A stretch of DNA of 64,000 bases from Charina bottae (GCA_023362775.1 JALMGJ010000018.1:2357001-2421000), one strand, 5' to 3'; numbered from the stretch's first letter, positions 46,011 to 56,861 are shown. Numbers and translations are program-made. Notes: generated by a model not told the origin, from the letters alone.

Positions 46011-47494
46011 AAGTCTGACCGTAAAACCTTTTATTAGAAGAAAAACAACTGCAAGTTCCTACACCCAGATCATGGCTATTGACCTCCTTGCAACTTGGTT
46101 GACTGCTGACCGAGTACCCTATGCTTTGCTCTAATATCTAAACCAGGTGACAGCCCAGAAGGACCGGTTGAACCAGGTAGTGAACCTGCCAGCTTGGCAG
46201 GTGAGCAGATCAGGCATCTGCCCGCAGCACCTCTTCCTCGAGCTCCAATGCAACAGCAACAGTAGCATCAACCGGCATTCTCCTACAGACCTTTTCTCTT
46301 CTTGCCTGACAAATATGGCGGATGCTTTGGTGTGTGGCTGACCTGTATGACTGAATGTGAATGATGCATCTCTTTAAGACCAGAAGGATTTTCTCCAGAT
46401 TGTTCCTGGGTAAGGTCTACAAACGGTCTTTTGGCCAGAGGAATGTAAAATGGGCAACCCCTCTTTTGTGACAGAACAGTCCAGACACAGACAATCATAT
46501 TATCTTCATTGCCAGACCAAGGGCTGCCTGTAATGACTCTGCCGAATGTGATAGTGAACCACAAGATCAGATGCTTACAACAAAGTTAATTGTTGAGTAT
46601 GTGCATATGCGGATGACTCAATTGTTTACTCAGGACACGGCCTGGGTTGTCAAGTTTAAAATTTGATGGACAGTAGGAAATTGGAAGTATTATTCCAGCT
46701 CTGCATGACCTCAGATGGAAGGCTTGAGGAGCTGTGATAAGATTGGGCGGGAAGAAGAGACATCGATATTCTATGTTTTTCTTTCCTCTGCCTAAAACTT
46801 TGGGTGTTGAACACAAGCCCTTGAGAGACAGTGCTCTACTGTCCGCTAAAGAGAAGCAGTTTCCACACACAACTTGGCTGGTTTTTATCTTGTGGAGGTT
46901 CAAGATTGCCATGCCTCTCATCTGGCTGTGTGTGGCTAATACTTGAGAGAAAGGGAGACTTTTGCAACTGTGTTCCAAAGCTGGTCTATAGGGAAACAGT
47001 CCCCCATTTCTGGAGTTTGGTGAGGCCATCCAAAACTTAACTGAGGCTCTGATCTATAATACTTGGTCCTTCCTGCTGTTCTTGAGATGTAGACTGGCCC
47101 TACGGTGCACCTTCAGGCCGTAATAGACCCTGACACTATGGGCAACTTCATAGACTCATCCACTGCATGCATATATGGGTTGCTTACCTAGTTTTTAAAA
47201 ACCCCAGTGAGAATGGAAATCGTATGTGTGATTCGAGTCAATTCGTGGTGATTTGAGACAATTTCTGAATGCACAGATCCACTGTGGACCAGCTGTGACC
47301 ATAAGAAACCTTGCTCACTTTCTCTGCCTTCCCCTTTGCATTTTTCTACAGTACTAGGGATGGGTTAGCTTCAGATCCACAATCCATATCTTGAAGAAGG
47401 CATTACATTTACTCTCCAGCATGTGAATCTTGCTACTTCTAAGCCTGCCCTCCTCCTTGTTGCTCAGCAGGATGTTTGCCCAAACTTACCTGTC

Positions 47495-47707
47495 AAGGAC
47501 TCTGCAATCAACCAAGCAGCAAACAACAGCCCAATCAAGGAACTCCTAAGGGGAGAACAACACCCCCACCAACACAAGCAGGACAAGCCACGGTCTATAA
47601 ACAGAGAGCAAGTCCCACCCCCTTTTCGCACTGAAGATGTTGCCTAGCCTGGCAATGAAACGTCTGCAAGAAAACAACAAGGCTCAGAGAGCACCAAGGA
47701 TTCCACA
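47495..47707 (+). mobile_element. Repeat fragment with hammerhead-like motif, possibly Penelope-like
   Basis: Sequence of a dispersed reptile repeat lies inside the gypsy relic. It includes CTATAAACAGAGAGCAAG and the motif described at 47628-47667, followed by TGCAAGAAAACAACAAGGC. Hammerhead ribozymes are a known hallmark of Penelope-like retroelement terminal repeats; no reverse transcriptase or GIY-YIG frame is visible here. Boundaries are approximate and the family assignment is inferred. Confidence 0.4.
47628..47667 (+). ncRNA. Hammerhead ribozyme-like motif with GUC site
   Basis: CTGAAGA (47631-47637) matches the core CUGANGA. GTTGCC (47639-47644) pairs with GGCAAT (47651-47656) across a six-base loop as stem II with one G-U pair. 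GAAAC (47657-47661) matches the second core strand and GTC (47662-47664) is a canonical cleavage triplet. GCA (47628-47630) and TGC (47665-47667) can pair as stem I. Stem III is minimal, as in Penelope-type hammerheads, which act best as dimers. Activity is not shown. Confidence 0.5.
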
Positions 47708-47736
47708 GAGACTGCTTATGCTGACATATTTGGGAG

Positions 47737-47848
47737 CAGTGTTTCTCAACCGTGGCCACTTGAAGATGTGTGGACTTCCAACTCCCAGAATTCCTCAGCC
47801 AGCTATGAAATCCACACATCTTCAAGTGGCCAAGGTTGAAAAACACTG
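47737..47848. mobile_element. Complete hAT MITE with 8-bp TSD
   Basis: TTTGGGAG at 47729-47736 and 47849-47856 flanks a 112-bp palindromic element beginning CAGTGTTTCTCAACC and ending GGTTGAAAAACACTG. The 8-bp TSD and CAGTG ends are hAT-type. It has no coding capacity. Partial relatives are at 7801, 20585 and 63684. Confidence 0.88.
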
Positions 47849-48195
47849 TTTGGGAGAAAGGAGGCAAACACCTCCCACCCCCACCCCCATGCCTGTGACT
47901 GTATTATGAATCACTCTGGAGCACAAATTTATGCCAAGAGACACCATCCCTCTTTGGAGTCTGAATTGGTCTGCCTAAAGGAATTCCTTGATGATAATCT
48001 ACAGGATTTATTCTCAGTGCTGACCCCACATTTCTTATTTTTTGAAAAAAATCCATTCCTTATACTTCGTTCATGATTTCTCTCTTCTAAACCCTAAACT
48101 TCTCTAAACCTTTAGAGATTACTGTTTTCATCCACTCATTTCCAGTGTTTAAAATGACAACAGAAGGCCCATATTCATACTAGGCTGGATATCAG

Positions 48196-48400
48196 ATGGG
48201 CCTAGAATCTGATTTTCATGACGGGGGGGCACAAAATATTTCACTGTCTTTGACACTCGTTATGGAAAGTGTAAATATGCAATTATATTTCTATGGTTTA
48301 GTGAATGCTCCATCAGTTTTCCTGATATTTATGAATCATATTTTTTACAATATGTTTGACAGTTTTTTATTTGGATGACTTATTTTGAAGATCAAACCAC
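48196..48400 (+). pseudogene. Ty3/gypsy reverse transcriptase remnant
   Basis: The open block contains YFYGLVNAPSVFLIFMNH. In gypsy RT, PFGLxNAPxxFQxxMN sits about 25 residues before the YLDD active site. Here YLDD is not readable because the frame breaks at the stop at 48376. It is too short and degraded for more than superfamily assignment. Confidence 0.55.
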
Positions 48401-48504
48401 CCACACACTCAACGGGTCTTTTCCTCCAATGGATTTTTGCGTCACTGCCCTTTCTCCACCCATCCAGATACACATGCAAAGAGCTGGAGACCAGATGGGC
48501 CAGT

Positions 48505-48750
48505 GACAATAATAAGGCATAGATGTCCATTGCTACTTCCCCTGAGAAAGAACCTGCTCTCCGTCCATTGGGGTGCACAGACAGAAAAAGGAGACTTAGC
48601 TTGGATTTTCTATATATTCAGCTCAAACTTTACAGCTGGCAGTTGCTGGTTTCCTGCTCTTATTATGGCTTTTCTGGTGTTTGTAATAATAAACTAGCTT
48701 ACCAAAGAGCGGAAGCCTTGAATCTCTGTCTGCTAGCCTTCAAGTCAGAG
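48505..48750 (+). repeat. Probable 3' LTR of decayed gypsy element
   Basis: CCTGAGAAAGAACCTGCTCT, CACAGACAGAAAAAGGAGAC, CAGCTGGCAGTTGCTGGTTT and GAATCTCTGTCTGCT correspond to the 5' copy. AATAATAAAC near 48686 could be its poly(A) signal. Confidence 0.5.
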
Positions 48751-49540
48751 CAGCCATCTGGATGAGACCTGGCAGGAAACATGGATGATACGGTAGGAGC
48801 AGAAAAAGGCTATAAAGTTGTCTTTTGGAACAGGGTTGGACAATGTAAGGATTACATCTCTCATAATTCTTCACCCTTGGCTATCCTGGCTGTGGCTGAT
48901 GGGAATTGAGGTTCACTCACATCTGGAGGTCCATGGATAGCCCATGTCTGCTCTAGGACAAGCAGAGGATTCCTATGTCCCACTTTTTGGAACAGGTTGT
49001 AACACCTTATTGGAAGAGTTAGGCCAGGAGATTATCTCCGGGCTCAGTGAAGACAAGAACTTCTCACCTAGACATGATTTGAAACTCTGATGAGTAAATG
49101 AGTCCGGTTTGTTAAAAGTGCCAGAGGACTGAGGTGAAACCCATAGTGGATTGGAGGGATTCCAGAAAGGAAGTCTCTGAGCACAGCAATAAAATAGAAA
49201 GTGAATCTCAAGATAAATGAAAGTGTCTTGATGGGAATTGAAGTGGCTGGGAGAGTGATTCCAGCAATTTGAAAGCCCTGTTTAAAAGAACCACTGAAAA
49301 TAAAGCAAGTAAAAAGTGCTTAACCAATTTTCTTAAGTGTAAAAATAGGAGTAATATTTACTTGCTTTTTAATTCTAGGTTTCTTTCACTGGTTCACAAA
49401 CACTGGGAATGGGTAAAGCAGCATTTGGTATTGGTAGACTAATGAATTTGTACAGGTGTAAGTAAATTCATGTGGCATGCTTACCCATAAGTTATCAAAT
49501 GATGGGTCACTTAACCCAGTTTTCTGGGTTTCTGGATTCA
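48751..49540. other. Unassigned DNA, no gene seen
   Basis: A segment at about 48830-48960 (GGGTTGGACAATGTAAGGAT then GGCTGATGGGAATTGAGG) looks like a common reptile MITE or SINE end but could not be classified. Confidence 0.3.
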
Positions 49541-50266
49541 TGAGCCTCAAATTAGTTGCACCCTTTCCTGGATCAGGATGCCCTCCGAACAGTCACTCAT
49601 GCCCTTGTCATCTCCCACATAGATTATTGCAACACGCTCTACATGGGGCTACCCTTGAAGAGTGTCCAGAAGTTTCAGCTGGTCCAGAATGCAGCAGCGC
49701 AGGCAGTTATGGGTGCTACAAGATCAGCACATGTGACACCTCTGCTGCACGAGCTGCATTGGGTGCCGGTGTGCTTACAGGTCCAATTCAAGGTGTTGGT
49801 TATGACCTTCAAAGCTCTCCATGGCATGGGCCCAGGTTATTTGAGGAACCATCTTGTCCCAATCACATCAACCCATCCCACCCGGTCTGGCAGGAAGGGC
49901 ATGCTGCGGACTCCGTCGGCTAAAGAATTCCGACTGGTGGGGTCGAAGAGGAGAGACTTTTCTGCCGTTGTCCCCGTCCTGTGGAACACCTTGCCCCCTG
50001 AGGTGAGGTTGGCTCCCCCTCTTCTGGCCCTCAGGAAGAGCATCAAGACCTCGCTCTGCCAACCAGCTCGGGGGTCCAAGGGTGATAGGCAGCCCTGGAG
50101 GTGGTTGGCGGCTTAAGGACGCTCTCTCCGCCTTTTAGTTTCCCTCTTTTACCTTGTATTTTTTGTACTTTCTATTTTTATAATGGTTTTATCATTTTTA
50201 TTTGTAAGCTGCCCAGAGTCACTTTTGTAGTGAGATGGGCGGTGTATAAATTAATTAATTAATTAA
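49540..50266 (+). mobile_element. CR1/L2-type LINE 3' fragment
   Basis: Carries the C-terminal part of the LINE protein and its 3' UTR, ending GTGAGATGGGCGGTGTATAA then ATTAATTAATTAATTAAC, a microsatellite tail of the kind used by CR1/L2 elements. A 274-bp inverted-repeat element inserted at the tail. Confidence 0.75.
49556..50116 (+). pseudogene. CR1/L2 LINE reverse transcriptase C-terminus
   Basis: A 186-residue open frame with SHIDYCNTLYMGLPLKSVQK, LQNAAAQ-like VQNAAAQAVMGATR, LHELHWVPV, FKVLVMTFKALHGMGPGYL and VPVLWNTLPPEVR. These blocks form the conserved C-terminal region of CR1/L2-clade LINE ORF2 proteins, downstream of the YADD site. The frame is open to its natural stop, but the endonuclease and catalytic RT core are missing through 5' truncation. 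Confidence 0.8.
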
Positions 50267-50364
50267 CAAAAGTAACTGTGTATTGTCGAAGGCTTTCATG
50301 GCTGGAGTTCGATGGCTGTTGTGGGTCTTCCGGGCTGTGTGGCCGTGTTCTGGAAGTTGTGGTT

Positions 50365-50405
50365 CCTAACGTTTCGCCAGCATCTGTGGCCAGCATCTTC
50401 AGAGG
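50365..50405 (-). ncRNA. Hammerhead-like motif, left arm
   Basis: The same fold read on the minus strand: TCTTCAG at 50396-50402 is the reverse complement of CTGAAGA, and the cleavage triplet is GTT rather than ATT. It is opposed to the right-arm motif. Confidence 0.42.
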
Positions 50406-50463
50406 GCAGGAGCACAGACAGTGCCCAGGTGCACAGAGATTTCGCTCCTGTCTGTGCTCCTGC

Positions 50464-50504
50464 CCTCTGAAGATGCTGGCCACAGATGCTGGCGAAACAT
50501 TAGG
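50464..50504 (+). ncRNA. Hammerhead-like motif, right arm
   Basis: CTGAAGA (50467-50473) core, stem II GCTGGC (50475-50480) with GCTGGC (50488-50493) using two central G-U pairs, seven-base loop CACAGAT, then GAAAC (50494-50498) and ATT as the NUH triplet. CCT (50464-50466) and AGG (50502-50504) can form stem I. The cleavage triplet is weaker than GUC. Confidence 0.42.
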
Positions 50505-50569
50505 AACCACAACTTCCAGAACACGGCCACACAGCCCGGAAGACCCACAACAGCCAAAAGTAACTGTGT

Positions 50570-52696
50570 TTGAAGATATCTAGGGTAAAATGGTGTCGGC
50601 TACCCTGTGGCTCAGTGCATGATGCAAATGCTAGTAGTGGTGAAAAATCAATAGCATACAGTATTTGTGCTTACTAGGAGAAGAAAAAAAGGCTATAATT
50701 GCGTAAGATACTGGCTATGTTCCCAGGACATGCTGAAGCAGCTGAAAGACTACATTTGTACAATTTCATTAGTTTGAACCTTGGCTTTTTTTGTTTGTTT
50801 TGTTTTGTTTTAGTGTGTTTTGCAGATCCTGAAAATGGTTTAATTGAATAACCAGGTTAAATGTGTTGTGAAAATGCAATCTTTGTCTGGGCCTTGTCAT
50901 GGATTATAAGAAGGTCAACCCAGAGCAACAATTTATTTGGAGGTTTAACGGATAAGAATCTTGTTGCATTTCCGCGTGGGCACAAATTGAAGCTGGCCCA
51001 GAGATATGACAGAATTTGCTCTCTAGCCCGAGACTGCTTGGCCACAGCCTTGAAACATGCAGCACCAGATGCATTACAAAGTTTCTTAGTGATGGTAGTT
51101 GGCCCCTGCGTTATCCATAGCTTATCATCAGTCCTGACAACTGCAGTTGTTGAGGGCCACAACTCAGCAGGACTGTGGTCTTCAAAGGAGAGTGTCCGTG
51201 TCGCATCCCCTGTAGCTCTGGCAGGGGATTCTCGGCAGGTCACCAACGTGGAGAATCATCCACAGAGGCAGCAGGAATATGTGGGAGCATTAGACTCGTG
51301 GCGACTTATTTAAAAAAAATTGATTTCTCCATTGTCAAATGCTGTTGGAGCAATGCCTGACATTGCAGAACTGCAGCTGACCAGCAGAGGGGAGTTTTGT
51401 ATAATTGGAAGAAATTACAGGAGGAAAGGCATGTGAATAAAAAGTGGTAAAAAAAAAAATCAGGAGTCTGGTTGCACCTTTCCCACTCACCAATGTCATG
51501 AGCCGCTGCTACCAGGGTCCTTCTGATAACTGGAAGAGGAGTGTCTGGTTAGAGCATCTGGGATTCTTTTTTAAACCTATGTGAGAAGTCTTTCTCTGGG
51601 TGTGTGTTCAGACAGCAGGGCCACTTCTATGGACAGGTCCTGATCAGAGAACCACCAAGCAGCTAAGTTGATTTTAATGTATTTCTACACTGCATTCCAC
51701 GTCAAGATGATGTACCGGAGAATCAGGCTCATGTAGTTTCCTGGTAACGGAATAGAAGTGGGCTTGCCATTGGCTTTTTCTTCTAGTACTTCTTTTGATT
51801 TCCCAGTTGGGACTACACTTCTGGACTTCCCTGATAGCCCCCACTCCCATCCTAGTACTAACCATGGATGATCCTGTTGGCTTTTTGAGACTAGACAAGT
51901 TCAGCTATGTAACATCCAAGGTTTTTAATTCCTGGTGGCTACGTTTTTTGGCAACCCTCTGGAAGTCCCTTCCCGTTGCTTTCTTCCACACTGGTGGTCT
52001 GACTTCCCAATGTAGCCTACAGATTTGGGGCTCCCTGGTGGTCTGCCATCTAATCACTACCCAGGACCAACCCTGGTTAGTTTCCAAGCCCAGACAAGTT
52101 CAGCTAGGCACTGCCAGCTGCTAAGGCACTTAGAACCAAGGCAGTGAACAATAAAGGGAAAATCACACGAATCCATGTGTGCCAAAATGCTATAAATACA
52201 AAAATACTATTAAAAAGTGGGGAGGGGGAGGGAATGCTTTGGCAAGGAAGGCTTGGACAAAAGATGACTTTTCAGCAGCTGCCTAAAAAACAGCCCTGAG
52301 GGGGAGGCAGAGGCTGGAAGGGGGGGGGGGGCACAGCAACTCTCCTTGCTTGTGAGCAATGCAGAACAGCCCTCTGCAAATGGGATCTGCTGTGGTTATC
52401 TTTGTAATCATCCAATACCAGGGAAGGCAATCTCCTATGGAATTCTATTTTCTGCCCTGGCTGCAGCTTCAGGACTGAACCACATGTAGAGTCCCAAAGG
52501 GCACATTTAAAGGTGAAACCACCCTTGAATCAAGCTTGACTTTATGGACACATCATGCTGTTTTCTTGGCCGTGGTGCAGATGTGGTATGCCATTGCCTT
52601 CTTCCAAGTTGTTATGTTGCCTTCCCAGGCAAGTGGCAAGAACCTAAAGGTGGAGTGAACCAGCGCACAGGGCGTGGGAATGCTTCTTTTATAAAG
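50570..52696. other. Unassigned DNA, no gene seen
   Basis: Open frames at 50.86-51.31 kb on both strands have no recognisable domain, and the 51.7-52.1 kb frames are likewise unplaced. G-runs lie at 52322-52331. Confidence 0.3.
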
Positions 52697-53031
52697 GTTA
52701 GGGTAAAGGTTCCCCCCGCACATTTGTGCAGTCGTGTCCGACTCTAGGGGCCGGTGCTCATCTCCGTTTGTTAGCTGAAGAGCCAGTGCTGTCTGAAGAC
52801 GCTTCCGCGGCCATGTGGCCGGCATGACGCACACGGAACGCTGTTACCTACCCATCAAACTGGTACCTATTCATCTACTTCCATTTGCATACTTTCGAAT
52901 TGCTAGGTTGGCAAGAGCTGGGGCGAGTGCGGGAGCTCACTCCGTCATGCGGGGCTAGGGATTTGAACCTCCAAACTTGCGATCTTTCGATTGACAAGCC
53001 TGGCGTCTTACCTGCTGAACCACCATGCCCC
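52697..53031 (-). mobile_element. Sauria-type SINE (minus), variant head
   Basis: The left tail is TAAAGGTTCCCCCCGCAC; the right head ends CTGAACCACCATGCCCC. It shares this head variant and the following 50 bp with the copy at 22.67-23.05 kb, but the sequences beyond both ends differ. Confidence 0.88.
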
Positions 53032-53081
53032 TTGATTAACCAATACAGGGAGATAAAATAATAAATCTTGGTCTCAGTTTA
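53032..53081 (-). repeat. 50-bp segment shared upstream of two SINE heads (second copy)
   Basis: TTGATTAACCAATACAGGGA...CTTGGTCTCAGTTTA with one mismatch to 23005-23054. Confidence 0.85.
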
Positions 53082-53499
53082 AGCCCCTTGTATTCTTTTA
53101 TATTGCTTCTTTTATAACTTGGCCTTAATGACCAAGGGCTACTGTGTGGTTCCCAGTCCCTGCTGTTTTCCCATGAAGTGTTCCCCAACTCATGCCTTTG
53201 AATTGTTTATAAATGTGGCTGCCTCTTGTCTCGGGTCCTTGGAGTGTTTGATCCAAGGCTAGGATTACCAGGTAGCTGAACAGGCAAAGGAGAACACATC
53301 AACTGTTTAACTTCCTTGGCATCCGCGACAAAAATTACAGTGAAAAACTGCAAAACACATGTACTTAGCTATACATGTATATGAATCTCCTTTTCCCAGC
53401 ATCTGAAAGACTGGTTTTTCAATCACAGGAACGTGCTGGAGTCGGTTAGGAGGCAAAAGCCTTCAGCATGTAACCGATTAACGTCTTTTTAAATATATT

Positions 53500-53710
53500 T
53501 ATATAATTTTTATTAAGGAATTTAATTACAGTAGTAAAATTTAATACAAACTAAAAGAAAGAAGAACAGAAAGAGAGTGAAAGGTGCAAAAGAGAAGGAA
53601 AAAACAGAAAATAGAAAGGGAAAAAAGAAAGAAAAGTAAGAATATAGTAAAGAGAGAGAAAAGAAATATATAAAGAAGTTACTTCCAACCTTCATCGCAA
53701 CAAGTATAAA
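53500..53710 (-). mobile_element. L1 3' end fragment
   Basis: ATATAATTTTTATTAAGGAA then A/G-rich text is the reverse complement of an L1 pyrimidine-rich 3' UTR and tail (compare 4.74-4.87 kb). There is no coding part. It lies just ahead of a larger L1 in the same orientation. Confidence 0.5.
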
Positions 53711-54240
53711 CAATTTTTGTAACTTTTCACCCCCTCTTAGTGTGAAACCAATGATCTCTTCATCCCGTATCCCATCTCTTATCTACAGACAAATCAATAA
53801 AGCATCATCTATTTTTTTTCATAGAGCTTTATTAATTTTCAAGATATAATTAAAACACAAAATACAGAATATAGAACAGACAGAATACAAGTCTAAAAAA
53901 GAAACAGGAACTAAAACACTGCAGGAATAGACAGAAAATCATATAAGACAGGTGGCTTCTGACCTTCTCCAAAACAGATTTATATCTGTTTTGTACATAA
54001 AAGTTAATCTCTTGCTAAGTACATAAAAGTTAATCTCTTGCTATTAATTAAACATTTAGTAACATTATTTCTCTAAAATCAAACCATTTAATCACCAAAA
54101 CCCAAAATCAAAACTTCATTATTTTTGCGTTCCAAGCAAATAGTCCAAAATCAACTTCCAAATAGAAACAAATCCAGTTACAGTATTTTCTCTTATCAAT
54201 GCTGTCAGTTTACCCTTTTGTGCCAATTCCATTAACTTAA

Positions 54241-56861
54241 TCATCCAATTTGTGCATCCTTCCATCTTTGAGCATATAAGAGTCTTGCTGCTGTTATCAT
54301 ATATAAGAACAGAGTTCCATGTTGCTTCTCAAACTGTTGGTCCATCAAACCCAAGAGAAACTGCTCCGGTTTCAATTGTAAGTCCACTTTGAGAATCTTT
54401 TGAATAATAATACATATTTGATTCCAGAATTTCTTAGCTTTTCCACAAGTCCACCATAAATGATAGAAAGTTGCTTCACCCTGCAAACATTTCCAACAAA
54501 CATTTGATACCCCATTGTACATTTTGGACAGCTTTTCGGGAGTTAAATACCAATGGTACATCATTTTATAAAAATTATCTTTCAAATTATAATTCAAAGT
54601 AAACTTCATACCTTTGTTCCACATATTCTCCCATTGTTCAAGCATAATATTATACCCAAACTTCATAGCCCATTTAATCATACAATCTTTAACATATTCA
54701 TCTTCTAAATTCAATTACAACAACATTTTATACATTTTCTTAATAAGATGCTCATCGTTTGTACAAAGTTCCATTTCAAATTGTGTTTTTTCATTAACCA
54801 AATTATATACCTTCTTATCCAAATTAAACCGTTCTGACAATTGTGCAAAATTAAACCAGTGACCATATGACCTTCCAATTCTAGTGGTTCCCTTGTTTTA
54901 AGTTTAGGTATCCCTTCTTCAAAATTCAGCAGATCTTCATATCTCAACCAGCTTGGTTTGCCTGCCATCTCTCTTCTATAAAAAGCTTCTTGACGGGACA
55001 ACCACATAGGTACATTAGGAGACAATATTGGTTTATATTTATTCCAAACCCTCAGTAAGGCATGCCTAACAAAATGATTTTTAAAATCTTTATTAACTTT
55101 AACTTTATCATAGCACAAGTAGGCGTGCCACCCAAATCGGAGATCATGTCCTCCTAATTCCAACAATTTCTTGTCCTTCACCCAATCCATAGCAAACAGC
55201 AGGCAACAAAATACAATTTCAAATCAGGCAAATCTAGACCACCTCGTTCTTTGGCATCTTGTAACAATTTATACTTGATTCTTGGTTTCTTCCCTTGCCA
55301 AATGAACTTAGAGATATCTTTCTGCCATTGTTTAAACAGTAAATCTGTTGTCAAAATCAGTATTGTCTGGAACAAAAACAACATTCTAGGTAAAACATTC
55401 ATCTTAATCACAGATATCCGACCCATCATTGACAGTTGTAATTTTTCCCACCTTAACAAGTCTTTCTTAACATCACTCCACAATTTAACATAGTTATTCT
55501 GAAACAACATACAATTCGTGTTTGATAATGTCACCGCCAAATATCTGACCTTTTTTTCAATTTTAAAACCAGTCTTACCCATCAACATTTCTTGATTGTG
55601 TATAGTCATATTCTTGGTCAACATCTTTTTTTTATTTATTTACTTTAAGTCCAGCTAATGACCCAAATTCCTTTAATTTCTTCATCAAATGTTCAACAAC
55701 ATTCAAAGGGTCTTGTAATATTAAAACTAAATCATCTGCAAAGGCCCTCAGTTTGAAGACCTTCTTCTTTATCTTCAAACCCTTTATTTGATCATCTTGT
55801 CTAATGTCTCTATTCAAAACTTCCAAAACTAAGATAAAGAGTAAAGGTGACAGAGGACATCCTTGCCTTGTTCCTTTCTGTATATGACAAGGCTCAGTTA
55901 AATCGCCATTTACAATAATATGCACTTTTTGAGGCACATAAATTGATTTAATTCCTTGAATAAAATTATCTCCAAAATCCATATTTTCCAAAACTTTGAA
56001 CATAAAAGTCCAGTTCAAATTGTCAAAGGCCTTCTCTGCATCTAAGAAGATGAGAGCTGCTTTGCTGTTCATTGTGTTGTTGTAGATATTCTATAATGTC
56101 CAAAACTATTCTCACATTGCCTCTTAATTGCCTTTTGGGTAGAAACCCACATTGATCTTGGTGAATAAAGTCCTGTAAAATTTTCTTCATTCTTTCAGCC
56201 AATCTTGAAGCAAGTATTTTATAATCATTGTTTGACAATGAAATTGGTCTATAGTTTTTAGTTAGAGTAATATCTTGGCCTTCTTTTGGTAAAAGTACAA
56301 TATTGGTTTCTTTCCAAGAGTCAGGCATTGCAGAGCCCTGCAAAATAGAATTCAACAATCTTTGAAAAGGCTGAAGAAGCTGATCCTCAAAACACCTATA
56401 ATACAATGCTGGCAAACCGTCTGGACCTGGTGCTTTCCCCAATTTGGTTCTTTTTATAGCTTCCACTATTTCAAAAGTAGTTATAGGATTGTTCATTAAT
56501 AATTTCTGTGATTGTGAGAGTTTTGGTAATTTTGTTTCTCCAAATACTCATCTATCTTTTCCAGAGAAACTTCTTGCCTTTTATACAAATTGGAAAAAAA
56601 GTTGTGGAACGATTTCTTAATTCCTTCGTTATCCATTAATTCAATATTTCCTCCTTGATTTTTTAATATCATTTTCTTTTCTCTTTCCTTCCTTAATTTA
56701 TAGGCCAACCATCTTCCAGGTTTATTGGCAAACTCAAAATGTCTCTGTTTAACATAATTCAATTTTGTCTCAATTTCCCTCACATTCAACATAGATAATT
56801 GTTGGTGTAATAATTTAAGTTGATGTAAAATACCAGTATCCACTGGGTTTTTCTGTAACAC
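54241..56861 (-). pseudogene. L1 ORF2 remnant, RT to C-terminus
   Basis: Minus-strand blocks in order: 56861-56496 (linker), 56496-56023 (APGPDGLPALYYRC, RPISLSNNDYKI, DQCGFLPKRQ), 56072-55632 (DAEKAFDNLNW, GTRQGCPLSPLLFILVLE, FADD as RAFADDLVLIL), 55624-55178 and 55190-54711 (connection), and 54714-54241 with CWKC...HLWWTC. The catalytic aspartates are kept, but at least four frame breaks separate the blocks. It is closely related to the L1 at 2.5-4.9 kb. Confidence 0.82.

Larger units (their letters stand above)
45785..48750 (+). mobile_element. Decayed Ty3/gypsy LTR retrotransposon
   Basis: Two diverged, same-orientation copies of an LTR-like segment lie at about 45785-46010 and 48505-48750. 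Between them are a gag-like patch near 46285-46330 (a frame reading PFLFLPDKYGG, like the LPDKYDG motif of Ty3/gypsy gag) and an RT-like patch at 48290-48390 (YGLVNAPSVFLIFMNHIF, like the PFGLxNAPxxFQ motif of gypsy RT). Stops and frameshifts are everywhere and much of pol is missing. Younger repeats sit inside. Boundaries are approximate. Confidence 0.55.
50282..50554. mobile_element. Inverted-repeat element with 15-bp TSD and paired hammerhead-like motifs
   Basis: CAAAAGTAACTGTGT at 50267-50281 and 50555-50569 flanks it. Arms 50314-50418 and 50451-50555 are 105-bp inverted repeats with one mismatch by eye, separated by 32 bp, with 32 extra bases on the left (TATTGTCGAAGGCTTTCATG...). A 15-bp TSD points to target-primed reverse transcription rather than a cut-and-paste transposase. 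Penelope-like terminal repeats in inverted order are the best explanation; I cannot exclude a snap-back SINE. Confidence 0.65.

Noticed and set aside
50282..50554. Cut-and-paste MITE
   Set aside because: A 15-bp TSD does not fit the short fixed TSDs of known vertebrate DNA transposons; retrotransposition fits better.
50857..51313. 129- and 150-codon frames on opposite strands
   Set aside because: No domain, splice signals or codon pattern supports a gene; overlapping frames of this length arise by chance.
53522..53713. Phe/Tyr/Leu-rich 63-residue minus-strand frame as a membrane protein
   Set aside because: It reads the pyrimidine-rich 3' end of an L1; composition alone explains the hydrophobicity.
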